From Acidimicrobiales bacterium (GTDB taxonomy: Bacteria > Actinomycetota > Acidimicrobiia > Acidimicrobiales > Palsa-688): DNA of 64,000 nucleotides. The translations under genes and the position numbers were made by a program. Position 1 is the stretch's first letter. Each line of letters starts with the position of its first letter. The notes beneath the pieces were generated by a model. That model had not been told where the DNA came from. It did not search any database and worked only from the letters and a program-made list of their open reading frames with translations. The stretch is from contig DATLUM010000106.1 in assembly GCA_035533095.1 (NCBI GenBank), positions 62,001 through 126,000 on the forward strand, in the 5' to 3' direction. Positions 8,924-19,090 of this stretch are shown here, in pieces.

Positions 8924-10491
8924 ACGACGCCACCGGCCCCGCCGCCGGGCGCGGCGACGAGGCGGTGGTGATCGGGCGGGCAGGGCTGACGATCGAACAG
9001 GTCGTGAGGGTGGCGCGCCAGCGTGCGCCCGTCTCCGTTGGCGGCGACGCCCGAGAGTCCTTGGAGCGATCTCACCGGGTCGCGCTCGACCTCGTCGGCG
9101 GCGAGCGCGCCGTCTACGGTCTGTCGACGGGCTTCGGGGCGCTGGCCGACCGCTACATCGAGCCCGGCAGGAGGCAGGACCTTCAGACCGGGCTGGTCCG
9201 GTCGCACGCCGCGACGGTGGGCGACGAGGTCGAGCCAGAGATCGTGCGGGCGATGATGGTCCTGCGCACCGCGACGCTCGCGAAGGGGTTCTCAGGGGTC
9301 CGGCCGCTGCTGGTTGAAGCGATCGTCGGGTTGCTCAACCACAGGATCACACCGGTGGTCAGGGAGCACGGCTCCCTCGGGTGCAGTGGCGACCTCGCCC
9401 CCCTCGCGCACGCGGCGCTGGCGCTGATAGGCGAGGGCGATGTCGACGTCGAGGGGGTCGGCCGGATGGGCGCCGGCGAGGCCCTGCGCCTGGCTGGCCT
9501 CGAACCATCGGCATTGCAGGCCAAAGAGGGACTGGCGCTGACGAACGGGACCGACGGCATGCTCGGGATCCTCTGCCTCGCGTGCGAGGACCTGCGCATG
9601 CTCCTTCGCACCGCCGACGTGGCCGCGGCGATGTCCGTGGAGGCACTGCTGGGGACGGACCAGGCGTTCATGCCGGAACTCGCGGCCCTACGCCCCCACC
9701 CCGGCCAGGCCGCCTCCGCCGCCAACATCTTCACGGTCTTGTCGGGGTCGGCGATCGTCGAGTCGCACAAGCAGGGCGACTCGCGCGTGCAGGACGCGTA
9801 CTCGCTGCGCTGCGCGCCGCAGGTCCTTGGCGCGTGCAGGGACACACTCGACCACGCGGAGCAGGTCTTGAGACGAGAGTTGGCGTCCGCGATAGACAAC
9901 CCCGTCGTGCTCCCGGACGGGCGGGTTGCATCGTGCGGCAACTTCCACGGCGCACCACTGGCGTACGTGGCGGACTTCCTGGCGGTGGTGGTCGCCGACG
10001 CCGCATCGATCTCGGAACGCCGGATCGACCGCCACCTCGACCCGGCAAGGTCGCACGGTCTGCCGCCCTTCCTCGCGGCCGATCCCGGTGTCGATTCGGG
10101 ACTGATGCTCGCCCAGTACAGCGCGGCTGCTCTCGTTGCCGATTGCCGGCGGCTCGCTGTTCCGGCGAGTACCGACAACGTCCCGACGTCGGCCATGCAG
10201 GAAGATCACGTGTCCATGGGGTGGGCCGCTGCGCTGAAGCTCCGCCGGTCGGTGGTCAACCTTGCCCGCGTCACGGGCATCGAGGTGATGACGGCCGCTC
10301 GCGCGATCGAGATGCGATCCCCGCTGCGGCCGGCGCCGGCAACCGCCACTGTGGTGCAGGGGCTTCGCCGGCGCGTGCCGGGGTTGGGGCCCGACCGCTA
10401 CATGGCGCCCGAGATCGACGCCGCTACCGAAGCCGTCCGGTCAGGCGAGGTGCTGGGCTGGGCCGAGGCGGTGACGGGCCCGTTGCGGTAG
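8920..10491 (+). CDS. hutH: Histidine ammonia-lyase
   Basis: This enzyme deaminates L-histidine to trans-urocanate, the first step of histidine degradation. Seen: 523 residues, YGLSTGFG near residue 68, and the loop that cyclises to the MIO electrophile at residues 155-157. Here the triad reads Cys-Ser-Gly within GSLGCSGDLAPLAH, not the textbook Ala-Ser-Gly. The later QDAYSLRCAPQ and the active-site Glu-containing QEDHVSMG are present. The GTG start overlaps the biotin carboxylase stop by 4 bases. A 214-base gap with repeats follows before hutU. A phenylalanine/tyrosine ammonia-lyase is unlikely given the hut neighbours. Confidence 0.94.
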   Translation: MNDATGPAAGRGDEAVVIGRAGLTIEQVVRVARQRAPVSVGGDARESLERSHRVALDLVGGERAVYGLSTGFGALADRYIEPGRRQDLQTGLVRSHAATVGDEVEPEIVRAMMVLRTATLAKGFSGVRPLLVEAIVGLLNHRITPVVREHGSLGCSGDLAPLAHAALALIGEGDVDVEGVGRMGAGEALRLAGLEPSALQAKEGLALTNGTDGMLGILCLACEDLRMLLRTADVAAAMSVEALLGTDQAFMPELAALRPHPGQAASAANIFTVLSGSAIVESHKQGDSRVQDAYSLRCAPQVLGACRDTLDHAEQVLRRELASAIDNPVVLPDGRVASCGNFHGAPLAYVADFLAVVVADAASISERRIDRHLDPARSHGLPPFLAADPGVDSGLMLAQYSAAALVADCRRLAVPASTDNVPTSAMQEDHVSMGWAAALKLRRSVVNLARVTGIEVMTAARAIEMRSPLRPAPATATVVQGLRRRVPGLGPDRYMAPEIDAATEAVRSGEVLGWAEAVTGPLR

Positions 10492-10527
10492 GCGGCCGGC
10501 GGCCGGCGGTTCTTGAGGGACATTCGT

Positions 10528-10594
10528 TTTTTGCGGGACGTCGCCGTCGCCAGATGACGTCTGTGTCCCGCAAAACGCCGTCGTCCCGCAAAAA
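10528..10594. repeat. Inverted repeat with arms TTTTTGCGGGACG / CGTCCCGCAAAAA
   Basis: Two perfectly complementary 13-base arms lie at 10528-10540 and 10582-10594. A second copy of GTCCCGCAAAA in the right-arm orientation lies at 10565-10575, so the core occurs three times within 67 bases. It sits between hutH and hutU. The A/T-rich ends are on the outside, so neither strand has the usual GC stem followed by a T-tract. It could be an operator for a hut regulator, a structured RNA element or a dispersed chromosomal repeat. Confidence 0.8.
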
Positions 10595-10616
10595 CCGTCC
10601 GGCGTGATGCTGTTGT

Positions 10617-10650
10617 GCGCTGCGTGATGCGCTGCGTGGTGCGCTGCTGC
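10617..10650. repeat. 12-base tandem repeat, about 2.5 units
   Basis: Units GCGCTGCGTGAT (10617-10628) and GCGCTGCGTGGT (10629-10640) are followed by a partial unit. It lies in the hutH-hutU gap, 55 bases before the hutU start. I see no coding potential and no clear promoter in the rest of this gap. Confidence 0.75.
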
Positions 10651-10705
10651 CCCCCGCCGGCGCCCCGCCGCCCGGGGGGCTCCGAGGGCGGTAGCGTCTG
10701 GCGCG

Positions 10706-12363
<1,658 letters not shown>

Positions 12364-12367
<4 letters not shown>

Positions 12368-12939
12368 CGGTCCGCCACGTGGCGACTATCGGTCACCCGG
12401 TGCTGCGCGAGTGGGCGGTTCCGGTCGATCCGGCTTCGCTCGATGATCCCGCCACCCAGGCCTTCATCGACGATCTGATCGAGACCATGCGCTACTGCAA
12501 CGGTGCCGGCCTCGCCGCCCCCCAGGTGTTCGACTCGCGCCGCATCGTGGCGATCGAGGTCAGCTCCAACCCGCGCTATCCCTACAAGCCCGACATCCCT
12601 CTCACGGTGCTCGTCAACCCAGAGATCGAACCCTTGAGCGACGAGACATTCGACAACAACGAGGGCTGCCTTTCGGTCCCGAACCTCCGCGGCGTCACCC
12701 AGCGGTTCGTGGAGATCGCTGTCAAGGCCCTCGATCGCCACGGCGGACCGTGGGAGAAGGAGGTACGCGGGCTGTCGGCGGTCACGTTCCAGCACGAGGT
12801 GGACCACCTAAACGGCAAACTCTTCCTCGATCGAGTGATGGACCCGACGACGCTGACGACGTGGGAACAGTACGAGCGCTTCGGAAAGCAGGAGTTCACG
12901 AGCCGGGCGGCCGCGCTCGTGGCGAGGTTCGGTTCCTGA
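12364..12939 (+). CDS. Peptide deformylase homologue inside the hut operon; candidate N-formylglutamate deformylase
   Basis: Seen: a 191-residue metalloprotein with all three peptide deformylase motifs, GAGLAAPQ (47-54), EGCLS (100-104, metal Cys102) and HEVDH (144-148, metal His144/148 and catalytic Glu145). Known family role: Fe2+/Zn2+ hydrolysis of the formyl group from N-formylmethionyl proteins. Context: GTGA-coupled to hutU and 2 bases before hutF, with hutI next. HutF yields N-formylglutamate, and no HutG homologue is in this run. I infer that this paralogue may deformylate N-formylglutamate in place of HutG. The alternative is an ordinary housekeeping deformylase that happens to sit here; there is no fmt or priA neighbour to support that. 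Confidence 0.85.
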
Positions 12940-12941
12940 AG

Positions 12942-14291
12942 GTGCACGGCAACGGAACCTGGTGGGCGGAGCACGCCTGGCTCGGCGGTGAACGCAACGC
13001 CGGAGGAGTTCTTATCGGGGTGAAAGACGGGACCTTCTCGTCTGTCACCCCCGGGGTACCGGTCCCGCCGCCCGGTGCAACGACGCTAAGGGGCATCACG
13101 ATGCCCGGCCTGGTCAACGCGCACTCACACGCATTTCACCGGGCATTGCGCGGACGGACCCACGACGCACGCGGAACGTTCTGGTCATGGCGCGACACGA
13201 TGTACAGGGCGGCCGAGGCTCTGGACCCGGACCTCTACCTGAGACTGGCGCGTGCGGTGTTCGCCGAGATGGTCCTCGCCGGGTACACGACCGTCGGCGA
13301 GTTCCATTACCTGCACCACGACCCGCTCGGTCGCCCGTACTCGGACCCCAACCAGATGGGCTCGGCCCTTCTCGGGGCCGCATCCGAAGCCGGTATCCGC
13401 ATCACCCTTATCGACGCGTGCTACTTGAGCGGAGGGTTCGGCGAAACCGCCCTCGAGGGGGTGCAGAGGCGGTTCAGCGACACAGACGTTTCGTGCTGGG
13501 CTGAGCGCGTCGCCTCGTTGAAGACCGGTGACGGCCAACGCATGGCCGCGGCCGTCCACTCCGTGCGAGCCGTGCCGCCGGGGGCCATCAAGCACCTTGC
13601 GGCGTACGCAGCGCAGAGCGGGTGGCCGCTTCACGCGCACGTCTCCGAACAGCGCGCGGAAGTCGACGACTGCATGGCGGCGACCGGTCTCAGCCCGTTC
13701 CAGCTGCTGGAAACCGCGGGAGCACTCGACTGTGACTTCACCGCGGTGCACGCCACGCACGCCGGTCCGCACGACGTGGTCGTGCTCGGAGACTCCCGAG
13801 CCCACGTCTGCGCCTGCCCGACCACCGAGCGGGATCTCGGCGACGGCATCGGTCCCTTCGCTCGGATGCGGGACGTCGGCGTTCAGCTGTGCCTGGGAAG
13901 CGATTCGCACGCTGTCATCGACGGCTTCGAAGAAGCACGGGCCCTGGAGATGGATTCGCGCCTCGTGAGCGAGCAGCGCGTCCTCTTCTCCTCCTCGGAG
14001 CTCATCCGCGCCGCGACATCAGCGGGGTTGGAGTCGCTCGGATGGTCCGCGGGAGGGCTCGCGCCGGGCCAGCCTGCTGACTTCGTGTCCATCCGGACGG
14101 ACACCCCCAGGACCGCCGGCTGCGACCCGGAGCTTGCCGCGTCGACGATCTTCGGCGCGTCCGCGGCCGACGTCGACACGGTGGTCGTGGGCGGCGACAC
14201 GATCGTCGACGGAGGCGAGCACACACGCATCGAGAACCCGGCGGCCGCGATCGCAGCAGCCGTCGACGAGGTCTGGGCATGGCATCGATAG
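12942..14291 (+). CDS. hutF: Formimidoylglutamate deiminase
   Basis: This amidohydrolase releases ammonia from N-formimidoyl-L-glutamate to give N-formyl-L-glutamate, the five-step branch of histidine degradation. Seen: an N-terminal composite beta domain, metal-binding NAHSHAFHRAL, the insertion FHYLHHDPLGRPYSDPNQM characteristic of HutF, His and Asp ligands in HVSEQ and CLGSDSHAVIDG, and 449 residues. The frame is open from 12750 inside the previous gene. I use the GTG at 12942, 2 bases after the deformylase stop, which gives the family length. It overlaps hutI by 13 bases. Its presence implies that a formylglutamate hydrolase is required. Confidence 0.93.
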   Translation: MHGNGTWWAEHAWLGGERNAGGVLIGVKDGTFSSVTPGVPVPPPGATTLRGITMPGLVNAHSHAFHRALRGRTHDARGTFWSWRDTMYRAAEALDPDLYLRLARAVFAEMVLAGYTTVGEFHYLHHDPLGRPYSDPNQMGSALLGAASEAGIRITLIDACYLSGGFGETALEGVQRRFSDTDVSCWAERVASLKTGDGQRMAAAVHSVRAVPPGAIKHLAAYAAQSGWPLHAHVSEQRAEVDDCMAATGLSPFQLLETAGALDCDFTAVHATHAGPHDVVVLGDSRAHVCACPTTERDLGDGIGPFARMRDVGVQLCLGSDSHAVIDGFEEARALEMDSRLVSEQRVLFSSSELIRAATSAGLESLGWSAGGLAPGQPADFVSIRTDTPRTAGCDPELAASTIFGASAADVDTVVVGGDTIVDGGEHTRIENPAAAIAAAVDEVWAWHR

Positions 14292-15463
14292 CCCTGACCG
14301 CGATCGCGGAACTCGTCACCTGCGACCCCGCGATCGGCCGCGGCGAGCTCGGGATTGTCGACGACGGCGTCCTCGTGGCGGATGAGGGGACGGTGGTTTA
14401 CGCCGGGCCGCGACGCGGCGCTCCGTCGGGTGTGGAGATGCAGGTCGAGCTGCACGGACACTGCGTCGTTCCGGGTTTCGTCGACTCGCACACGCACCTC
14501 GTCTTCGCGGGCGACCGTGCCGGCGAGTTCACCCGGCGGATGGCGGGCCAGCCTTACCAACCGGGGGGGATCCTGGAGACGGTCGCGGCGACCAGGGCCG
14601 CCGGCCGGCCGGCGCTCGAAGCCCACGCCGGCCGGTTGGCGCGCGAGGCGATGAGCTACGGCACGACGACACTCGAGGTCAAGACCGGATACGGGCTGAC
14701 GCCGCGGCACGAGGCGATCCTCCTCGACGTGGCCAGAGGGGTCACGTCCGAAGCCACCTTCCTCGGAGCGCACATCGTGCCGGCCGAATACGAGCACGAC
14801 AGGGCGGGATACATCGCGTTGCTCACGGAGGTCATGCTGCCGGCCGCCGAGGGGGTCGCCAGGTGGTGTGACGTCTTCTGCGAAGCCGGCGCCTTCGACG
14901 TCGACGAGTCGCGAGCTGTACTGCAGGCCGCACGCGACCGCGGTCTGGGGCTGCGGGTCCACGCCAACCAGCTCTCCGCCGGAGGCGGAGTGGCTCTTGC
15001 CTGCGAGATGGGCGCCGCGTCCGCCGACCACTGCACCCATCTCACACCCGGCGACGTCAGCGCGCTCGCGGATTCGGACACTGTCGCAACGATCCTTCCG
15101 ATAAGCGACTTCTGCACCCGCCAGCCGTACGCGGACGGCAGGCGGCTCATCGACGCAGGCGCGACGGTGGCGTTGGCCAGCAACTGCAACCCGGGCTCGA
15201 GTTACTCCGTTTCGGTGCCACTGGCCATGGCGCTCGCGGTGCGCGAGTGCGGGCTGTCCGCCGGTGAGGCCCTGTGGGCCGCTACGGCCGGCGGGGCTCG
15301 TGCGCTACGGAGAAGCGACGTCGGCAGGCTGGCGCCCGGCTGCCGCGCCGACGCCCTGGTGATCGCAGCCCCGTCCCACGAGCACCTCGTGTACCGGATG
15401 GGTTCGAACCTCGTGTCGGCTGTCCTGAAGGATGGGAAGTGGGCCCGGGGCCATTTATCGTGA
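14279..15463 (+). CDS. hutI: Imidazolonepropionase
   Basis: This enzyme hydrolyses 4-imidazolone-5-propionate to N-formimidoyl-L-glutamate, the third hut step. Seen: 394 residues, metal-binding DSHTHLVFAG, GGILETVAATRAA, the lysine-bearing TTLEVKTGYGL, and ASNCNPGSS near the C-terminus, as in HutI. The ATG at 14279 lies inside the end of hutF (13-base overlap), so translation is coupled. It closes the hut run; 29 bases separate it from the mutase gene, so that gene might read through from this operon. Confidence 0.94.
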   Translation: MASIALTAIAELVTCDPAIGRGELGIVDDGVLVADEGTVVYAGPRRGAPSGVEMQVELHGHCVVPGFVDSHTHLVFAGDRAGEFTRRMAGQPYQPGGILETVAATRAAGRPALEAHAGRLAREAMSYGTTTLEVKTGYGLTPRHEAILLDVARGVTSEATFLGAHIVPAEYEHDRAGYIALLTEVMLPAAEGVARWCDVFCEAGAFDVDESRAVLQAARDRGLGLRVHANQLSAGGGVALACEMGAASADHCTHLTPGDVSALADSDTVATILPISDFCTRQPYADGRRLIDAGATVALASNCNPGSSYSVSVPLAMALAVRECGLSAGEALWAATAGGARALRRSDVGRLAPGCRADALVIAAPSHEHLVYRMGSNLVSAVLKDGKWARGHLS

Positions 15464-15492
15464 CCGGTCGGTAGCCCAATAACCTGGACGGC

Positions 15493-17079
15493 ATGCCCCC
15501 CGCCGACGAGCGCCGCACCGACTCCGGGATCGAGATAAGGCCGGTCTACTCGACCGCAGACCTCGAGGGCTGGGACCCCGCCAAGCAGCTCGGATCCCCC
15601 GGCGCCTACCCCTACACGCGCGGCATCTACCCCACCATGTACCGCGGGCGGCCGTGGACCATCCGGCAGTACTCGGGCTTCGGCACCGCGGAGTCGACCA
15701 ACGAGCGCTGGCGCCTGTTGCTCGCCGGAGGCGGCACGGGACTCTCGTGCGCGTTCGACCTCCCGACGCAGATGGGCTACGACTCCGATCACCCCCGCGC
15801 CGAGGGGGAGGTCGGCAAGGTCGGGGTCGCCATCGACTCGATCGACGACATGCGGATCCTCCTCGGAGGATTGCCCCTGGACAAGGTCACGACGTCGATG
15901 ACGATCAACGCGACCGCCGCGATCCTCCTTCTCCTCTACCAGCTCGTCGCCGAGGAGCAGGGCGTCTCGGGCGACAAGCTCGGCGGCACCATCCAAAACG
16001 ACATCCTCAAGGAATACGTCGCCCGCGGCACCTACATCTACCCGCCACGCCAGTCGATGAGGCTGATCACCGACATCTTCGCATACTGCCGCGAGAACCT
16101 GCCCAGCTGGAACACCATCTCAATCTCCGGGTACCACATCCGCGAGGCCGGCTCGACTGCGGTCCAGGAGATCGCGTTCACGATCACGAACGGGATCGCG
16201 TACGTTCAAGCCGCCATCGACGCGGGCCTACCGGTCGACGAGTTCGCACCCCGGCTGAGCTTCTTCTGGAACGCACACAACAACTTCTTCGAGGAGGTCG
16301 CAAAGTTCCGCGCGGCCAGGCGCATGTGGGCGCGGATCATGACCGAGCGTTTCGGCGCCAAGGACGAGAAGAGCAAGCTGCTCCGCTTCCACACCCAGAC
16401 CGGTGGCTCGACGCTCACCGCGCAGCAGCCGGAGAACAACATCGTTCGCGTCACCGTTCAGAGTCTCGCTGCCGTCCTCGGCGGGACACAGAGCCTGCAC
16501 GCCAACGGTTACGACGAGGCGCTCGGGCTGCCAACCACCAAGGCCGCGACGATCGCTCTCCGCACCCAGCAGATCGTCGCCAGCGAGTCGGGCGTCGTCG
16601 ACACGGCGGACCCCCTGGCGGGCTCGTACTTCGTCGAGTCGCTCACCGACGCGATCGAGACCGAAGCGTGGGCGTACCTCGAGAAGATCGACGGCATGGG
16701 CGGGTCGGTCCCGGCGATCGAGGCCGGCTACATGCAAGAGGAGATCGAGCAGGCCGCATACCAGTACGCCAAGGCAGTCGACACAGGTGAGAAGGTCATC
16801 ATCGGTGTCAACAAGTACGTCGACGACCAACCCGAGCCGGCGGAGGTGTTCCCCATCGACCCCGCTCTCGAGGAGCACCAGGTCGAGAGGGTCCGCCGTA
16901 CCCGAGCCGAGCGCGACCAACCCGCGGTCGACGCCGCCCTGGCCGATGTTGCATCAGCTGCCCGCGGCACGCAGAATCTCCTACCGCCGATGAAGGAGGC
17001 GCTGCGCCGGCGGGCGACGTTGGGCGAGGTCAGCGACATCCTTCGCGCCGAGTTCGGCGTGTACCAGCCGAGCCGGTAG
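15493..17079 (+). CDS. Methylmalonyl-CoA mutase, catalytic (large) subunit without B12 domain
   Basis: This is the acyl-CoA-binding TIM-barrel chain of adenosylcobalamin-dependent mutases that interconvert (R)-methylmalonyl-CoA and succinyl-CoA. Seen: 528 residues ending after the barrel, no C-terminal DxHxxG cobalamin motif, and Tyr60 in TIRQYSGF. That Tyr is the family marker for methylmalonyl-CoA; isobutyryl- and hydroxyisobutyryl-CoA mutases have Phe or Ile there. A separate small B12-binding subunit must therefore exist outside this window. A meaB chaperone gene lies at the far edge (63 kb). ATG start at 15493; 9 bases to the next gene. Confidence 0.88.
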   Translation: MPPADERRTDSGIEIRPVYSTADLEGWDPAKQLGSPGAYPYTRGIYPTMYRGRPWTIRQYSGFGTAESTNERWRLLLAGGGTGLSCAFDLPTQMGYDSDHPRAEGEVGKVGVAIDSIDDMRILLGGLPLDKVTTSMTINATAAILLLLYQLVAEEQGVSGDKLGGTIQNDILKEYVARGTYIYPPRQSMRLITDIFAYCRENLPSWNTISISGYHIREAGSTAVQEIAFTITNGIAYVQAAIDAGLPVDEFAPRLSFFWNAHNNFFEEVAKFRAARRMWARIMTERFGAKDEKSKLLRFHTQTGGSTLTAQQPENNIVRVTVQSLAAVLGGTQSLHANGYDEALGLPTTKAATIALRTQQIVASESGVVDTADPLAGSYFVESLTDAIETEAWAYLEKIDGMGGSVPAIEAGYMQEEIEQAAYQYAKAVDTGEKVIIGVNKYVDDQPEPAEVFPIDPALEEHQVERVRRTRAERDQPAVDAALADVASAARGTQNLLPPMKEALRRRATLGEVSDILRAEFGVYQPSR

Positions 17080-17088
17080 GAGCAGCGA

Positions 17089-18450
17089 GTGCCCGTGCGT
17101 TTCGTGATCGTCGGCGGGGGCCCCGGGGGGAACACCGCGGCCACGTACGCGGCACGCCTCGGAGCCGAGGTCACCTTGATCGAGCGCGACGTCATCGGCG
17201 GCGCCGCCCATCTTTGGGACTGCATCCCCTCGAAAACGATGATCGCTACGGGGGGCGCGATGAGCTTCAGCCGGCGCGTGGAGGGGATGGGCCTCGAGCA
17301 CCAGGACCCGCACCTGGATCTGGCGGCGCAGCGCCGGCGGGTGGAAGGGATAGAGGGCCACCTCCGCGATCAGGTGACCACGCTCCTCGAGAGCCAGGGA
17401 GTGCGCATTCTGCGTGGAACCGGCCGGGTCAAGGGCCCTCACGAGGTCGTGGCCGAAACGGAGGCCGGTCTCGAGGAGATAGATGCCGACGCCGTGCTGA
17501 TCTCCACCGGGAGCAGGCCACGAATCCCGTCGTGGGCGGACCCGGACGGCGAGCGGGTTCTCACCACCCGGCAGGCCTATCCCCCGCCGCAGATGCCGGA
17601 GCACATAGTCGTGATCGGATCGGGCGTGACGGGCGTCGAGTTCGTGCACATGTTCAGCTCGTTCGGCTCGAAGGTGACCCTCATCGTGAGCCGCCAGCAG
17701 GTCCTGCCGAGCAAGGACCCCGAAGTCGCCGCGGCGCTCGAGGACGAGCTGCTCCGCCGCGGCGTGAAGCTGCTGAAGGGCGCACGCGCGGAAGGCATCG
17801 ACATGCGTCCCGACGGGGTCTCGGTCAGGTGCGACGACGGTCGCGTCGCCGCCGGCAGCCACGCCCTGCTCGCCATCGGGTCGATCCCCAACAGCGACGG
17901 CCTCGGTCTGGAGTCAGCCGGCGTCGAGATCGACCGCGGGGGTTACATCTCGGTCAACCACCACTGCCAGTCGAACGTCCCGCACATCTACGCGGCGGGC
18001 GACGTCTCGGGAAAGCTTCCGCTCTCGTCGGTGGCTGCGATGCAGGGGCGCAAGATCGCGGAGCACGTGATGGGGATCCACACCCGCGAGCACCGGCACA
18101 TCGACTACGAGAAGGCCGCCTCGGCGATCTTCACCGAACCGGAGATCGCCGACGTCGGGCTCGCCGAGGCTGAGGCTTTCGCGTCCGGCCGCAAGATCCG
18201 GGTCACCAAGGTCCCCTACGCCGCTGCAGCGAAGGCGCTGATCAACGACGACCCGACAGGCTTCGTCAAGATTCTCTCCGACCCGGCAACCGGTGTGGTG
18301 CTGGGAGGGTCGATCGTCGGCCGCCATGCCGCTGAGCTGATCTCGGTTATCGCTCTGGCGGTCACAGCCAACCTCAAGGTCAGCGACATCGTCGAGAGCT
18401 GCCTGGCACACCCGACCCTGTCAGAGGCTCTCGCCGACGCTGCCGAATGA
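17089..18450 (+). CDS. FAD-dependent NAD(P)H dehydrogenase, LpdA-like (lacks redox disulfide)
   Basis: This is a two-dinucleotide-binding flavoprotein of the lipoamide dehydrogenase fold. Seen: FAD motif GGGPGGNTAATYAA at the N-terminus, NAD(P) motif VIGSGVTGVEF near residue 180, second FAD motif YAAGDVSG, and the C-terminal LAHPTLSEA. The active-site segment reads GGAAHLWDCIPSKT: Cys45 is present but Ala40 replaces the first cysteine, so no CxxxxC disulfide can form. Mycobacterial LpdA (Rv3303c), a quinone reductase, shows the same kind of change. I therefore call a quinone or NAD(P)H dehydrogenase and not a dihydrolipoamide dehydrogenase. GTG start with AGGAG 9 bases upstream. Confidence 0.85.
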   Translation: MPVRFVIVGGGPGGNTAATYAARLGAEVTLIERDVIGGAAHLWDCIPSKTMIATGGAMSFSRRVEGMGLEHQDPHLDLAAQRRRVEGIEGHLRDQVTTLLESQGVRILRGTGRVKGPHEVVAETEAGLEEIDADAVLISTGSRPRIPSWADPDGERVLTTRQAYPPPQMPEHIVVIGSGVTGVEFVHMFSSFGSKVTLIVSRQQVLPSKDPEVAAALEDELLRRGVKLLKGARAEGIDMRPDGVSVRCDDGRVAAGSHALLAIGSIPNSDGLGLESAGVEIDRGGYISVNHHCQSNVPHIYAAGDVSGKLPLSSVAAMQGRKIAEHVMGIHTREHRHIDYEKAASAIFTEPEIADVGLAEAEAFASGRKIRVTKVPYAAAAKALINDDPTGFVKILSDPATGVVLGGSIVGRHAAELISVIALAVTANLKVSDIVESCLAHPTLSEALADAAE

Positions 18451-18480
18451 CCTGAAGAGGTTCGTCAGAACCTCTTCAGG
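18451..18480. repeat. Perfect 13-bp palindrome between convergent genes
   Basis: CCTGAAGAGGTTC (18451-18463), spacer GTCA, then GAACCTCTTCAGG (18468-18480). It begins right after the lpdA-like stop and contains the stop codon of the minus-strand lipoprotein gene. A T-tract is absent on both sides, but it could still act as a bidirectional terminator. Its GAACCTCTT core recurs at 22.45, 26.67, 43.70 and 53.29 kb. Confidence 0.85.
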
Positions 18481-19090
18481 TGGCGATGGGGCTGCCTGGG
18501 CGGATGTAGCTTTCGAGGCTGGTGATCGGGAAGGAAACGGTCCCCGCAGGGAACGCCACTACCAGCGAGTCGGGCGTGAGGTACCAAACGGAGAAGTCGC
18601 CGGCGCTCGGGTTGGAGGCACCGTTCGCCTGCATCTGGGTGACGGCGGTAGAGCTGAGGTACGACTTGTAGCCCCCTTGGAACAGGTCGTCCAGAGTCAG
18701 CTGTCGGTTGTCCGCCAGATCGAACGTCGCGGCAGTGAGATGCCCGCCGCACGACCACAGAAACGACACCACTTTCGCGTCGTCCCTCTCGGCGCTGACC
18801 GTGCAGGTTCCCGACAGCTTCGACCCGATGGCGGTCAGCTGCGTGTTGACTGACGGCTTGCCGGCGAGTTGTGGCACCGGAAGCCCCGAGACGTGGATGA
18901 CGCTCACGGCGGGTCCCGCCGCGGCCTGCCGGGCCGTCGTCGGTGAACCACGTTGTGGGCCGCTCAGCCCGGGATTGTCGGAGCTACTCGACCCGCACGA
19001 GGCCACTACGGAAGCCGCGGCCATAACCAGCGCGACGGCCGCTCTTTTTCCTACCTCGATTTGGGGGCCTCGATCGGATGCGGCATGCAC
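18476..19090 (-). CDS. Predicted lipoprotein, DUF3298/RsiV-like C-terminal domain
   Basis: Seen: basic N-region, hydrophobic AVALVMAAASVVAS and a lipobox cysteine at residue 32, then a Ser/Gly/Pro-rich linker and a beta-rich domain. Within it, RQLTLDDLF and WYLTPDSLVVAFPAG resemble DUF3298-type extracellular domains. It is therefore likely anchored outside the cytoplasmic membrane. Length is 204 residues from ATG 19090, which overlaps the moeB-like gene by 40 bases; an ATG at 19024 would cut off the positively charged N-region. Function is unknown. The DUF3298 link is from motif memory and needs a profile search. Confidence 0.72.
   Translation of the reverse strand: MHAASDRGPQIEVGKRAAVALVMAAASVVASCGSSSSDNPGLSGPQRGSPTTARQAAAGPAVSVIHVSGLPVPQLAGKPSVNTQLTAIGSKLSGTCTVSAERDDAKVVSFLWSCGGHLTAATFDLADNRQLTLDDLFQGGYKSYLSSTAVTQMQANGASNPSAGDFSVWYLTPDSLVVAFPAGTVSFPITSLESYIRPGSPIAT

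Noticed and set aside
17089-18450. Dihydrolipoamide dehydrogenase E3
   Set aside because: The first cysteine of the redox disulfide is replaced by Ala40.
18451-18480. Standard intrinsic terminator
   Set aside because: The palindrome is perfect but no T-tract follows on either strand, and related copies occur in a divergent gap.
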